Shown: in pieces, positions 37,969-48,281 of the stretch
Numbering within the stretch: position 1 is the stretch's first letter
Layout: each line of letters starts with the position of its first letter
NCBI RefSeq assembly: GCF_004322755.1
Contig: NZ_CP036401.1
Span: 2,418,001 to 2,482,000 of the forward strand
From: Pseudoduganella albidiflava
GTDB taxonomy: Bacteria > Pseudomonadota > Gammaproteobacteria > Burkholderiales > Burkholderiaceae_D
DNA length: 64,000 bases
Reading direction: 5' to 3'
Translations under genes and position numbers: made by a program
Notes under the pieces: generated by a model
Told to the model about the DNA's origin: nothing
The model's input: the letters and a program-made list of their open reading frames with translations, nothing else
Database searches by the model: none

Positions 37969-39331
37969 CGAATCGTCGCTGTTCCGGCGCCTGATGCTGG
38001 GTTTCGCCGGCGTCATCGCCGTGGTCACGCTCGTGCTGCTGGCCTATGTCGTGTCCGACGCCAAGGCCACGCAGCGCACCCGCACGGCGATCGAGAACAC
38101 GGCTCACGCGCGCGAGATCATGCTGCACATGCTGCGCATCGCCAGCGATCCCGCCGCGATCCGCGCCGATGCGGCGCAACTGGAGGCGACCCGGAAAGCC
38201 ATGTTCGCCAATCTTGGCTACGGCTCGCGCGTGCGGTTGCGCATCTGGCAGCACGGCACGATGCTGTACAACTCGGCGCCGCAGTTGCCCGATGTGCTGC
38301 CGGTGTTCGGCAGCAAGGCAGCGCGCATCGCCAATTCCTGGGAATGCACCAGCGCGAAGGATGGCGCGTCGGGCCTGCTGGTGGACCGCTGCCATGAAGT
38401 GGACGATGAGTGGATGATCTCGCTGTCGGGCCTGAACGTGCTGATGTCGTCCACCGTATTCAGCCTGCCTTTGCTGCTGCTGCCGGCCTGGCTGATCGTC
38501 GGCATCGGCCTGAAGCCGCTGCGCACGATCGCCGCGCTGATCGAGCAGCGCGACGAATTCGACCTGACGAACCTGCCCGAATCGACGTACCGGGAACTGG
38601 CCCCGCTGGTGGGCGCCATCAACCGCCTGTTGAACCGCGCCAGGCAGCGGATCGAACGCGAGCATGTCTTCATTGCCGATGCCGCGCATGAACTGAAAAC
38701 CCCGCTGGCGGCGATCCAGATCAACGCACACGTGATCCTCAGCCGAAGCGCCACGGATGCCCAGCCCGCCATTGCCAAGGCGGCGCAAGGCTTGCGCGAT
38801 GGCGTCACGCGCACCACGCACATGCTGCACCAGCTGCTGGCCATGGAACGCGCCAGCATCGAGTCCGACAGCGGCGCGATGGTCGAGACCGACCTGAGCG
38901 CCTTCCTGAGCGAGCGGCTGGCGCTGATGGTGCCGATGGCGCTGGCGCGCGGCATCGAGATCGAACTCGACGCGGCGCCCGGCTGCCTGCGCCGGGTGCA
39001 CGTGGAAAGCCTGGGTGCGCTGGTCGACAACCTGGTCAGCAACGCGATCAAGTATTCGCCCGATGGCGGCACGGTCTCGGTCCGGCTGGAAGCGGAAGGT
39101 AGCGTCCACCAGCTGACGGTGCAGGACGAGGGCCCGGGCATCGACCAGAAATACCGGCAGCGCGTGTTCGAGCGCTTCTTCCGCGTGCCCGGGCAGCGGC
39201 AGCCGGGCAGTGGCCTGGGGCTGGCGATCGCGGCTTCGGCTGCGGCGCGGAATCACGCGACGATTCATCTCGGCCCCGGTGCGGCAGGCAAGGGCTTGCG
39301 CGTGACCGTGGGCTTTGCGGCGCAACCCTGA
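37958..39331 (+). CDS. sensor histidine kinase, partner of the preceding regulator
   Basis: 457 residues. Two membrane helices (residues ~12-30 and ~165-185) enclose a periplasmic sensor region with two cysteines. A HAMP-like linker, the HisKA box FIADAAHELKTPLAA and HATPase motifs (NLVSNAIKYSP, DEGPGID, GSGLGLAIA) follow. The overlapping start indicates translational coupling with the regulator. The nearby TonB receptor/glycoside hydrolase locus is a possible target, but this is only inferred from position. Confidence 0.95.
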   Translation: MLGSESSLFRRLMLGFAGVIAVVTLVLLAYVVSDAKATQRTRTAIENTAHAREIMLHMLRIASDPAAIRADAAQLEATRKAMFANLGYGSRVRLRIWQHGTMLYNSAPQLPDVLPVFGSKAARIANSWECTSAKDGASGLLVDRCHEVDDEWMISLSGLNVLMSSTVFSLPLLLLPAWLIVGIGLKPLRTIAALIEQRDEFDLTNLPESTYRELAPLVGAINRLLNRARQRIEREHVFIADAAHELKTPLAAIQINAHVILSRSATDAQPAIAKAAQGLRDGVTRTTHMLHQLLAMERASIESDSGAMVETDLSAFLSERLALMVPMALARGIEIELDAAPGCLRRVHVESLGALVDNLVSNAIKYSPDGGTVSVRLEAEGSVHQLTVQDEGPGIDQKYRQRVFERFFRVPGQRQPGSGLGLAIAASAAARNHATIHLGPGAAGKGLRVTVGFAAQP

Positions 39332-39578
39332 GCGCGCTGAAAAGCCTTGTACCTCGACTACATCCAACGCTTGCTGTCGGCGATCGGCAACAGCGGACTT
39401 CACGCTGCATTAAGGTTTCCTTTGGGTTTCTTCGAAACCGTCCGAACCCTGTTTTTCCCCGTCCCGGAGCGCCGTACTATCCATCTCAACTGATCTGCGG
39501 AGACGGCGGCAGCGACAGCGCGCCATGCACCTTCACCTCTCCGCGGATTTAGTCCTACTACAAAAATGGAGAGACAAC

Positions 39579-42476
39579 GTGAGCAAGAAAGTTAAAACGG
39601 CCGCGCCCGGTGAGGTCCGCATGCAGGCCACGCCAGTGGCGATCGCCTGTGCGCTGCTGATGCTGGGCGTCGGCTACGCACGCGCACAGGAGGCGACGGC
39701 AACGCAGCAAGCCGACACGCCGGTACCGGCAGTGGCCGCGTCCCAGGCCGATGCACCGGTCGCGGTCGCGGGCGACAAGACCCTCGCCACCGTCAAGGTC
39801 ACCGGTATCCGCAGCGGCATCGAGGCGGCCATCTCGATCAAGAAGAACGCCAATTCCATCGTCGAGGCGGTCTCCGCCGAGGACATCGGCAAGCTGCCCG
39901 ACAGTACCGTCGCCGAATCGCTGTCGCGCCTGTCCGGCGTGACCACGCAGCGCAGCAAGACGACCGGCAAGGCAACCGAAGTCAGCGTGCGCGGCCTGGC
40001 GCCCAGCTTCAACGGTTCCTTGCTCAATGGCCGCGAGCAGGCCTCGACGGGCGACGCGCGCAATCCGGAATTCGACCTGTTCCCGTCCGAACTGACCGGT
40101 TCGGTGCTGGTCTACAAGACGCCGACCGCCAGCGTGATCGGCCAGGGCCTGGCCGCGACCATCGACCTGCGCACCCTGCGCCCGCTCGAATTCGGCAAGC
40201 GCGTGATGGCCGCCAGCTACCGCAAGGAGCGTATCGGCGTCGATGCCGGCGGCGAAGAGGGCAAGGGCAACCGCAAGACCCTGTCGTATATCGACCAGTT
40301 CGCCAACCGCACCCTCGGCCTGTCGCTGGGCGTCACCTCGTTCGACCAGGACAATGGCGATGAGCTGCGCTTCGATTCCTGGGGCGGCTTTGCACCGGAA
40401 CTCGACTACAACGGCCAGCGCGTGAAAGTGCCGGGCGGTTTCCTGTCGGAGACGACCCACCGCCGCCAGGGCCGCGACAGCGCCACGATGACCCTGCAGT
40501 TCCGTCCGAACGCCAACTTCAAGACCAGCGTCGACGTGTTTTATTCGCGCGGCGAGGAGCACACCAGCCGGGTGGGGCTGGAGGGGGCGGTGGCCACCAA
40601 TGCCGGCATCTACGATCCGGACGGCGTGCTCAGCAACGCCACCATCGCCAACGGTATCGCCACCAGCGGCACCGTCAGCAACTACAAGGGCGACATCCGC
40701 AACAACCTGTACAGCGGCGACGACAAGTTCAATTCGGTCGGCTGGAACAGCGAGGTGAAACTGGGCGAGTGGCGCGCCGAAGCGGACCTGTCGCACTCCA
40801 AGGGTTTCCGCTACCACCGCAACTATGAAACCATCGCCGGCCAGCCGGGCAATACGCCGGCCAGCCAGCTCGGGTCGATCTCGTACACGGGCTTCGACGG
40901 CGTCAATTTCAGCAACGTCGTGTACAAGCCCAGCCTCGACTACACGGACCGCTCGGTCATGAAGCTGACCGACGTGATGGGCTGGGGTGGCGGGCCGCAC
41001 CAGCCGCAGGCGGGCTACCTGGCCAATTCCAGGATCGATGACAAGCTCGACAGCGTGCGTCTCGCGGCCCACCGCGAGATGGACTGGGGCCCGGTGGTCG
41101 GCGTGCACTTCGGCGTCAACGTCAGCAAGCGCGAGAAATCGCGGCTGGGCGATGGCGAAGGGCGCCTGTCGATCAATGGGACCGATGGCTACGCCGCCGT
41201 GACCATGCCGGGAACGGGCACCGCCATCGCCGGTCCGGTCGGCATCCCGGTCGCGACGTGGGACCCGACGGGTTCGCTGGGGCCGATCTACTCGATGAAC
41301 ACCTGGGTCGATGCCACCGTGCTGGCGCGCGACTGGACCGTGCGGGAAAAGGTCCACACGCTGTACGGCATGGCCGATGTGGACGGCAAGCTGTTCGGCG
41401 TGCCCTATACCGGCAACGTCGGCCTGCAGGTCGTGCGTACCGACCAGGAAGGCGAGGGCAACCAGATCGACCAGTCGCGCTGCACGGGGATCACGGTCGA
41501 CACGTGCCCGTTCAACATCAACCGCGACGGTATCGCGTACACCAATGTGCTGCCCAGCATGAACCTGTCGTTCGACCTCGGCAACGACCAGGTGCTGCGT
41601 TTCGGCGCCGGCAAGCAGATGTCGCGCGCCAACCTGGACAATATGCGGGCCGGCCTGAGCTGGGGTTTGCCGACCTCCACCCCGTTCGATCCCGCGCTCA
41701 CCGGCAGCGGCGGCAATCCCAGGCTGAAACCCTACCTGGCCAGTTCGCTCGACCTGTCGTTCGAGAAGTACTTCGGCAAGCGCGGCTACATGAGCGCGGC
41801 GGTGTTCTTCAAGAAGCTGCACAGCTACGTGATCAACGCGCCGCGCGGCTTCGACTTCGCACCATTCGTCAGCCCGACCACGCCGCTGCCCGCGCGGGGC
41901 GAGTTCGAGGGCAGCACTATCGGCTTCCTGACCACGCCGACCAATGGCCAGGGCGGCACCATGCGCGGTATCGAACTGGCCATGAACATGCCGTTCGGGC
42001 TGCTGTGGAATCCGCTCGACGGCTTCGGTGCGGCGATCAACTATTCGTACACGGACAGCTCCGTGACGCTGCCGACCTCCGGCTTCATCACGGCGAACAA
42101 CAGCCCGGTCTTCGTCGACCAGGTATCGCAGATCTCGCTGCCGGGCCTGTCGAAGAACGTCAGCAGCCTGCGCCTGTACTACGAGAACCGAGGTTTCCAG
42201 GTGTCGTACACGCTGCGCAACCGTTCCTCCTTCGTCGGCGAGATCGAGGACTACCGCAGCGACTCGCAATTCACCTTCATCCGCAGCGAGACCATCGCCG
42301 ACGTGCAGGCGTCGTATGAAATCCAGGGCGGTCCGTTGAAAGGCCTGTCGGTCTTCCTGCAGGCGAACAACCTGACGAACACGCCGTTCCGGGAGTTCAC
42401 CACCAGTCCGGACATCGTCACCAGCAGCCGCAGCTATGGCAAGTTCTACGCGGCCGGCCTGACGTACAAGTTCTGA
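39579..42476 (+). CDS. TonB-dependent outer-membrane receptor, probable maltodextrin transporter
   Basis: 965 residues from a GTG start behind GGAGAG. A signal peptide (AIACALLMLGVGYARA) and plug domain (VKVTGIRSGIEAAISIKKNANSIVEAVSAEDIGKLPDSTVAESLSRLSGV, VRGLAP) are followed by a long beta-barrel ending GLTYKF. The ISIKKNA...IGKLPD plug is typical of carbohydrate-type receptors of Xanthomonas, Caulobacter and Massilia. GH13, halogenase-like and GH97 genes follow, so starch-derived oligosaccharides are the likely cargo. Confidence 0.92.
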   Translation: MSKKVKTAAPGEVRMQATPVAIACALLMLGVGYARAQEATATQQADTPVPAVAASQADAPVAVAGDKTLATVKVTGIRSGIEAAISIKKNANSIVEAVSAEDIGKLPDSTVAESLSRLSGVTTQRSKTTGKATEVSVRGLAPSFNGSLLNGREQASTGDARNPEFDLFPSELTGSVLVYKTPTASVIGQGLAATIDLRTLRPLEFGKRVMAASYRKERIGVDAGGEEGKGNRKTLSYIDQFANRTLGLSLGVTSFDQDNGDELRFDSWGGFAPELDYNGQRVKVPGGFLSETTHRRQGRDSATMTLQFRPNANFKTSVDVFYSRGEEHTSRVGLEGAVATNAGIYDPDGVLSNATIANGIATSGTVSNYKGDIRNNLYSGDDKFNSVGWNSEVKLGEWRAEADLSHSKGFRYHRNYETIAGQPGNTPASQLGSISYTGFDGVNFSNVVYKPSLDYTDRSVMKLTDVMGWGGGPHQPQAGYLANSRIDDKLDSVRLAAHREMDWGPVVGVHFGVNVSKREKSRLGDGEGRLSINGTDGYAAVTMPGTGTAIAGPVGIPVATWDPTGSLGPIYSMNTWVDATVLARDWTVREKVHTLYGMADVDGKLFGVPYTGNVGLQVVRTDQEGEGNQIDQSRCTGITVDTCPFNINRDGIAYTNVLPSMNLSFDLGNDQVLRFGAGKQMSRANLDNMRAGLSWGLPTSTPFDPALTGSGGNPRLKPYLASSLDLSFEKYFGKRGYMSAAVFFKKLHSYVINAPRGFDFAPFVSPTTPLPARGEFEGSTIGFLTTPTNGQGGTMRGIELAMNMPFGLLWNPLDGFGAAINYSYTDSSVTLPTSGFITANNSPVFVDQVSQISLPGLSKNVSSLRLYYENRGFQVSYTLRNRSSFVGEIEDYRSDSQFTFIRSETIADVQASYEIQGGPLKGLSVFLQANNLTNTPFREFTTSPDIVTSSRSYGKFYAAGLTYKF

Positions 42477-42625
42477 CGAGGACAAATTCTGATCCGCGCG
42501 TGATCCGCGTGCCGCAGGTTCTCCAGCCTGTTTTCTTCGCCGCCGGCGGCGGCGAAGATCTTTTTCCACGGCCGCGTACCGGCACGACCGGTCCGGCCAC
42601 GCCGCCATTCAACCATCGACATCAC

Positions 42626-44020
42626 ATGGTCAACCATCTTTTGCGCGCCGCTATCGTGGCCTGTTGCGCGCTGTACGCGGCCGCCGCCAGTGTGCCGGCC
42701 CACGGCGCGGGCGCCGATCTGGCGCGTTACCAGCCCGCGCCATATTCCACCGTCCAGCACCCCGAGTGGACGAAGAACGCCAGCATCTACCAGCTCAACA
42801 CCCGCCAGTTCACGGCGGCCGGCACCTTGCGGGCGGCACAGCAGGAGCTGCCGCGCCTGAAAGCGCTGGGCACCGACATCGTCTGGCTGATGCCGGTCCA
42901 CCCGATCGGCAAGGCGCACCGCAAGGGAAGCCTGGGCAGCCCGTACGCCGTGCAGGATTACTTCGCCATCAACCCCGAACTGGGCACGCTGGCCGACTTC
43001 AAGGCCTTCGTCGCCGCGGCCCACGGGCTCGGCATGTACGTGATCATGGACTGGGTCGCCAACCATACGGCATGGGACGCCACCATGCGCACGGCACACC
43101 CGGAGTGGTACCTGAAGGATGCCGCCGGCAAGCCCCGGCCCACGCCCTGGTTCGACTGGGACGATATCATCGAGCTCGATTACGGCAACCCGGCGCTGCG
43201 CGCGTACATGACGAAGGCCATGCGCTACTGGGTGGAGGAGGCGGGCGTGGACGGCTACCGGGCCGACGCCGCCGGCTTCGTGCCGCAGGATTTCTGGGAC
43301 AACGCCGCGGCCGAGCTGCGTGCCATCAAGCCGGTATTCCTGCTGGCCGAATGGGAAAGCCGCGACATGCATGCGCGCGCCTTCGATGCCACCTACTCGT
43401 GGACATGGTGGGATGCCATGCGCCTGATCGCCGAGGGCAAGGCCGATGCCACGTCGCTGTACAGCTACTACGCATGGAACGAAAAGTTCTATCCGAAGAA
43501 CGCCTACCGCATGCTGTACGTGACGAACCACGACAAGAACGCGGCCGACGGCACCGAGTTCGAAGTCTTCGGCCCCGCCGTCGATGCGGCCATCGTGCTC
43601 TCCGTCGTCAGCGACGGCATGCCGATGATCTACAACGGCCAGGAAGCGGGCAATGAAAAGCGCCTGAAGTTCTTCGAGCGCGATCCGATCGCATGGAAGG
43701 CGTCGCCCTACGGCGTTCTGTACCGCGACCTGTTCGCGCTGAAGAAGCGCAATACCGCGCTGTGGAACGGCGAGCATGGCGCCACCATGCGGCAGGTGAA
43801 GAACAGCGCACCGAAGCAGGTGTTCAGCTTCGTGCGCGACAACGGGCAGGACAAGGTCTTTGCCGTCTTCAACCTGTCCGGCAAGCCGGCCAGCGTCACC
43901 TTCGAGGACGGCCCGCAGCGGGGCAGCTACCGCGAATTCGGCAGCGGCACTGCCACGGCTATCGGCGATGTGGCCACGTTGACGCTGGCGCCCTGGGCCT
44001 GGAAGCTGTACGTACGATAA
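42626..44020 (+). CDS. secreted alpha-amylase family (GH13) enzyme
   Basis: 464 residues with a signal peptide (AIVACCALYAAAASVPAHG). GH13 regions are visible: DWVANH (region I), GYRADAAGF with the nucleophile aspartate (II), LLAEWE with the acid/base glutamate (III) and VTNHDKN (IV). A short C-terminal beta domain ends WAWKLYVR. Acts on alpha-1,4 glucans, probably in the periplasm. Starts about 150 bases after the TonB receptor, likely in the same operon. Confidence 0.93.
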   Translation: MVNHLLRAAIVACCALYAAAASVPAHGAGADLARYQPAPYSTVQHPEWTKNASIYQLNTRQFTAAGTLRAAQQELPRLKALGTDIVWLMPVHPIGKAHRKGSLGSPYAVQDYFAINPELGTLADFKAFVAAAHGLGMYVIMDWVANHTAWDATMRTAHPEWYLKDAAGKPRPTPWFDWDDIIELDYGNPALRAYMTKAMRYWVEEAGVDGYRADAAGFVPQDFWDNAAAELRAIKPVFLLAEWESRDMHARAFDATYSWTWWDAMRLIAEGKADATSLYSYYAWNEKFYPKNAYRMLYVTNHDKNAADGTEFEVFGPAVDAAIVLSVVSDGMPMIYNGQEAGNEKRLKFFERDPIAWKASPYGVLYRDLFALKKRNTALWNGEHGATMRQVKNSAPKQVFSFVRDNGQDKVFAVFNLSGKPASVTFEDGPQRGSYREFGSGTATAIGDVATLTLAPWAWKLYVR

Positions 44021-44063
44021 AAACGCAACAGGGGCAATGCACTTCAGTCAGCGTGCCACGAGC

Positions 44064-44206
44064 GCGTGCATTCACCCAAACGCGAACTGCCGGGGTCAGA
44101 CCCGGCGGGGTGAAGCAGGGGGTTCGCGAAGCATGCTTCGCGCCTGCGCAACGGTGCTGGCATGCGTGCCAGCACTCCAACCTGACCCCCGACCTTGCAT
44201 CTGGGG
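44064..44206 (-). repeat. dispersed structured repeat, copy 2 (inverted)
   Basis: Reverse-orientation relative of the element at 1388-1532. Conserved flanks are GGGGTCAG and GGGTCTGACCCC as read on the minus strand. The hairpins are GTGCTGGCA/TGCCAGCAC (44154-44175) and the 18-base palindrome CGCGAAGCATGCTTCGCG (44125-44142). Stem sequences differ from copy 1 at paired positions, so base pairing is preserved. It sits between the GH13 and halogenase-like genes. Confidence 0.7.
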
Positions 44207-44244
44207 TTGACTGAACTGAACGGCATTGGTACAGGAGAGAAACC

Positions 44245-45771
44245 ATGCAGGAAATGATCAAGCGCATCGTCATCGTCGGCGGCGGCACGGCCGGCTGGAT
44301 GAGCGCCGCGGCGCTGTCGAAGATCCTGGGCGGCCGGATCGCCATCGAGCTGGTCGAATCGGATGCGATCGGCACGATCGGCGTCGGCGAATCGACGATC
44401 CCGATGATCCGCCGCTTCAACGCGGTCCTCGACATCGACGAGAACGATTTCATCCGCGAGACCCAGGCCACCTTCAAGCTGGGCATCGAGTTTCGCGACT
44501 GGGGCCGGGTGGGCGAGCGCTACATGCATGCGTTCGGGCGTGTCGGGCAGGATCTCGCCACGGTGGACTTCCACCAGTACTTCCTGCGCATGCACGCCGC
44601 CGGCAAGGCCGATGGCCTGGCGCCGTATTCAATCAACGCCATGGCCGCCGCGGTGGGCAAATTCATGCGCGCCGACCCGCGTCATGGCAATTCGCCGCTG
44701 GCCGACATCACGCACGCCTTCCACCTCGATGCCGGGCTGTATGCGGCCTACCTGCGCCGCTACAGCGAGGCGCGGGGCGTGGTGCGGTCCGAAGGCGAGG
44801 TGGTCGAAGCGGTGCTGCGCAGCGGCGACGGCAACGTGGAAGCCGTGCGCATGGCCGATGGCCGGCTGGTCGCCGGCGACCTGTTCCTCGACTGCACGGG
44901 CTTTCGCGCGCTGCTGATCGAAGGGGCGCTCGATACCGGCTTCGAGAGCTGGACACGCTGGCTGCCCTGCGACCGTGCCTGGGCGGTGCCCTGCGCGGCC
45001 GGGCCCGACCTGCTGCCATACACCATCGCGACCGCGCGCAGCGCCGGCTGGCAGTGGCGCATCGGCCTGCAGCACCGCACCGGCAATGGCCACGTGTATG
45101 CCAGCAGTTTCATGGACGACGACGCGGCCGCCGCCGCGCTGATGTCCAGCCTGGACGGCGAGCCGCTGGCCGAGCCGCGCCAGCTGCGCTTCACCGCGGG
45201 GCGGCGGCGCAAGATCTGGAACCGCAACGTCGTCGCCATCGGCCTGTCCGGCGGCTTCCTCAAACCGCTCGAATCGACCAGCATCCACCTGGTGCAGTCG
45301 GCCATCGCCCGGCTCGTCGCGTTCTTCCCCACGGCACACCCGGAGCAGGCGGACATCGACGAATTCAACCGCCAGAGCGCCATCGAGAGCGAGCGCATCC
45401 GCGACTTCCTCGTACTGCACTACCACGCCACCGCGCGCAGCGATTCGCCATTCTGGGAGCACTGCCGCACCATGCCGATCCCCGATACGCTGCAGGCGAA
45501 GATCGAGCTGTATCGCGCCGGCGGGCGCCTGTCGCGCCATGACATGGAGCTGTTCACCGAGGTGGCCTGGCTGCAGGTGCTGCATGGCCAGGGCGTGCGG
45601 CCGCGCGGCCATCATGCGCTCGCCGACCTGCTCGACGAGGAAGAAGTGGCCGCCTACCTGGGCGACATCGCCGAAGTGACGCGCAACTGCGTAGCGGTGA
45701 TGCCCGCCCACGCGGCCTTCATCAAGGCCCACTGTGCCGCCGGCGATCCGGCGCGCCAGGCCAACCGATAA
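44245..45771 (+). CDS. tryptophan halogenase-family flavoprotein
   Basis: 508 residues. FAD-binding GGGTAGWM at the N-terminus, then GVGESTIP, a WQWRIG segment corresponding to the WxWxIP halogenase motif, and GLSGGFLKPLESTSIHLVQ. The catalytic lysine that generates the lysine chloramine in PrnA seems replaced by arginine (IPMIRRFN, aligned by eye). Such genes are common inside TonB-receptor carbohydrate loci, where their substrate is unknown. CAGGAG precedes the ATG. Confidence 0.9.
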   Translation: MQEMIKRIVIVGGGTAGWMSAAALSKILGGRIAIELVESDAIGTIGVGESTIPMIRRFNAVLDIDENDFIRETQATFKLGIEFRDWGRVGERYMHAFGRVGQDLATVDFHQYFLRMHAAGKADGLAPYSINAMAAAVGKFMRADPRHGNSPLADITHAFHLDAGLYAAYLRRYSEARGVVRSEGEVVEAVLRSGDGNVEAVRMADGRLVAGDLFLDCTGFRALLIEGALDTGFESWTRWLPCDRAWAVPCAAGPDLLPYTIATARSAGWQWRIGLQHRTGNGHVYASSFMDDDAAAAALMSSLDGEPLAEPRQLRFTAGRRRKIWNRNVVAIGLSGGFLKPLESTSIHLVQSAIARLVAFFPTAHPEQADIDEFNRQSAIESERIRDFLVLHYHATARSDSPFWEHCRTMPIPDTLQAKIELYRAGGRLSRHDMELFTEVAWLQVLHGQGVRPRGHHALADLLDEEEVAAYLGDIAEVTRNCVAVMPAHAAFIKAHCAAGDPARQANR

Positions 45772-45787
45772 CCAACAGGAGATTCAT

Positions 45788-47836
45788 TTGAAAGCAGCAA
45801 GCAATTTTGCCGGCCTGGCGCTGGCAGGTACCGTGCTGTCCCTGGCGCTGCCGGCGCAGGGCGCGGCGGCCAAGGCACCGGAATGCGTGCGCTCGCCGGG
45901 CCAGGCGCTCGAGCTGTGCACCTTCGTGCGCGCCGGGCAGGCGTACTACACCCTCAAGCGCAACGGTGCCGAACTGCTGGCGCCTTCGGCACTCGGTCTC
46001 GATTTCGCCGCCGAGGCGCGCGCCGCGGTCACGGGCATCGGCAACGTGGCGCGCCGTTCGCACGACAGCGAGTGGCAGCAGCCGTGGGGCGAGGAACGCC
46101 TGGTGCGCGACCGCCACAACGAACTGCGCGTGAGCTATGCCAGCACGCACGGCGCGCGGGCATTCGACGTGGTGTTCCGCCTGTTCGACGATGGCCTGGG
46201 CCTGCGCTACGAGTACCGGCATATCCCCGCCGGCAAGGCCGTGGCGATCAGCGGCGAACGCACCGAATTCAATTTCACCGATCACTACAGGGCATGGTGG
46301 TTCGATGCGCATCACCATGCCAACCTGGAAGCGCTGTACCGGAACGGCCGGCTGAACGACGTGGCAACCGCGGAGCTGCCGTTCACGATCGAGCGTCCCG
46401 GCACCTTCCTCAGCGTGCACCAGGCCGCGCTGGTCGACTTCGCGTCGATGTACCTGGAGCGGCGCGGGCCGGGCCGCTTCCGGGCGGCGTTGTACGAGGG
46501 GCCGGACGGCGTGGCCGTGCACAAGACCGGGCCGTTCACCACGCCATGGCGCACACTCCTGGTCGGCAGCACGCCCGGCCAGCTGGCGGATTCGCGCATC
46601 ACGCTGAACTTGAACGAGCCGAGCAAAATTGCCGACACGAGCTGGATCAAGCCCATGAAATATGTCGGCGTGTGGTGGGAAATCCACCTCGGCAAGGGCA
46701 CCTGGTCGAGCGGCCCGCAGCATGCTGCCAACACGGCCAACGTCAAGCGTTACATGGACTTCGCGGCGAAATACGGTTTTGGCGGCGTGCTCGTGGAAGG
46801 GTGGAACGTGGGCTGGGACGGTGACTGGAGCCGTGGGACGGCGTTCCGCTTCGACCAGCCGTATCCGGACTTCGACACCGCGGCTATCACCCGCCACGGC
46901 GCGGCGCTCGGCGTGGAACTGATCGGCCACCATGAAACGGGTGGTGGCACGGAAAACTACGGCAGGCAGCTCGACACGGCCATGCGCTATTACCGCCAGC
47001 ATGGCGTGCACTCGGTCAAGACCGGCTATGTCGGCGATGGCGGCAATTACCAGCTCACCGGGGGCAACGGCGAAGTGCTGCGCGAATCGTATGGCGGCCA
47101 GTACATGGTCAATTTCCACCAGCGCGTCAATGAGGCGGCCGCGGCGCAGCGCATCTCGGTGGTGGCCCACGAACCGGTGATCGATACGGGCTTGCGGCGC
47201 ACCTGGCCGAACATGCTGAGCCGGGAAGGGGCGCGCGGCCAGGAGTACAACGCGTGGGGCAAGCCGACCAACCCGCCGGAACACGTGACGATCCTGCCGT
47301 TTACCCGCATGCTGGCCGGCCCGATGGATTTCACGCCGGGCATCTTCGACCTCACGTTCGGCAAGCAGCAGGTGGAACAGCGCGTGCAGTCGACGCTGGC
47401 GAACCAGCTGGCCCTGTTTGTGGTGCTGTACAGCCCCGTGCAGATGGCCGCCGACATTCCGGAGAACTACGAGAAGCACATGGATGCCTTCCAGTTCATC
47501 CGCGACGTGCCGGTCGACTGGGAGCGCAGCCGCACGCTCGACAGCGTGATCGGCGACTACGCCATCGTCGCGCGGCAGCAGCGCGGCGGGCGCGACTGGT
47601 TCCTCGGCGCCGTCAACGACGAGACGCGCCGCGCGGTGACCGTGCCCCTCGATTTCCTCGACAAAGGCATGCGCTACGAAGCGACGATCTACCGAGACGC
47701 GCCCACGGCGGATTTCCGCGGCAATCCGCATGCCTACGAGATCGTGCGCCAGGAAGTGGGCGCGGCTGACCGGCTGGCGCTGCCGCTGGCGCCAGGGGGC
47801 GGCACCGCCATCCGCTTCCGCGCGCTGGACAGGTAA
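45788..47836 (+). CDS. GH97 family alpha-glucosidase
   Basis: 682 residues starting at TTG (AGGAG 7 bases upstream) with a signal peptide. N-terminal beta-sandwich, catalytic barrel (YVGVWWEIHLG, GGVLVEGWNVGWDG, GVELIGHHETGG, ISVVAHEPVIDTG) and C-terminal beta domain match SusB-like GH97 proteins. Glutamates in HHETGG and AHEPV are the candidate catalytic residues of the inverting subgroup. It would complete starch oligosaccharide breakdown with the GH13 enzyme. Located 17 bases after the halogenase-like gene, so co-transcribed. Confidence 0.93.
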   Translation: MKAASNFAGLALAGTVLSLALPAQGAAAKAPECVRSPGQALELCTFVRAGQAYYTLKRNGAELLAPSALGLDFAAEARAAVTGIGNVARRSHDSEWQQPWGEERLVRDRHNELRVSYASTHGARAFDVVFRLFDDGLGLRYEYRHIPAGKAVAISGERTEFNFTDHYRAWWFDAHHHANLEALYRNGRLNDVATAELPFTIERPGTFLSVHQAALVDFASMYLERRGPGRFRAALYEGPDGVAVHKTGPFTTPWRTLLVGSTPGQLADSRITLNLNEPSKIADTSWIKPMKYVGVWWEIHLGKGTWSSGPQHAANTANVKRYMDFAAKYGFGGVLVEGWNVGWDGDWSRGTAFRFDQPYPDFDTAAITRHGAALGVELIGHHETGGGTENYGRQLDTAMRYYRQHGVHSVKTGYVGDGGNYQLTGGNGEVLRESYGGQYMVNFHQRVNEAAAAQRISVVAHEPVIDTGLRRTWPNMLSREGARGQEYNAWGKPTNPPEHVTILPFTRMLAGPMDFTPGIFDLTFGKQQVEQRVQSTLANQLALFVVLYSPVQMAADIPENYEKHMDAFQFIRDVPVDWERSRTLDSVIGDYAIVARQQRGGRDWFLGAVNDETRRAVTVPLDFLDKGMRYEATIYRDAPTADFRGNPHAYEIVRQEVGAADRLALPLAPGGGTAIRFRALDR

Positions 47837-47884
47837 GCCACCGGCACGGCGGTGCCACCGGGCCGCCTGCCGGTCCATCACGGC

Positions 47885-48112
47885 AAGGAGACGAGACATG
47901 ACACGGCGATGTTCGATGCCCTGGCAAGGGATCGGCGGGCCGGCGCGAAAACGGTGATCCTGGGCGACGTGGCGCTGCCGGCATTCGTCCCGGCGGATGC
48001 CAGCCTCGTGCTCGGTCCCGTCGACGCGTCGGGCGGAGGAGCCGGCGCGCTGCTGGCTTACTGCCTGGCGGTCGACATCCTGCTGTCGCGCATGGCCGGG
48101 GCGGCTGGGTGA
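47885..48112 (+). pseudogene. possible remnant of an RpiR/SIS-domain regulator
   Basis: The frame reads ALARDRRAGAKTVILGDVALPAFVPADASLVLGP...LLAYCLAVDILLSRM, which resembles the C-terminal end of a SIS sugar-phosphate-binding domain. No helix-turn-helix portion and no good ribosome-binding site are present. It follows the glucan locus, where an RpiR-type sugar regulator would fit. Weakly supported. Confidence 0.3.
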
Positions 48113-48160
48113 ACGGCGGCACCCCGGGAGCATCGGGCACGCAGATGCCCGGACAGGTGT

Positions 48161-48193
48161 TTTCAATGGCATCCGGACGGCAGGGGCCGCCTG
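48161..48193 (+). repeat. dispersed GC-rich repeat, copy B
   Basis: Near-identical to 30903-30936 (ATCCGGACGGCAGGG then CGCCTG). Intergenic, upstream of the MocR gene. Confidence 0.6.
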
Positions 48194-48281
48194 CTCCCAG
48201 GATGCGGAGGAGGGCACCTGTCGGCGTCGTGCATCACTGGTCCTTCCACGCCTTCCGAGGCATACTACGTCCAAACAATTT

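Noticed and set aside
39558..42608. 1016-residue minus-strand frame opposite the TonB receptor
   Set aside because: Low-complexity shadow composition; the + strand encodes a complete receptor.
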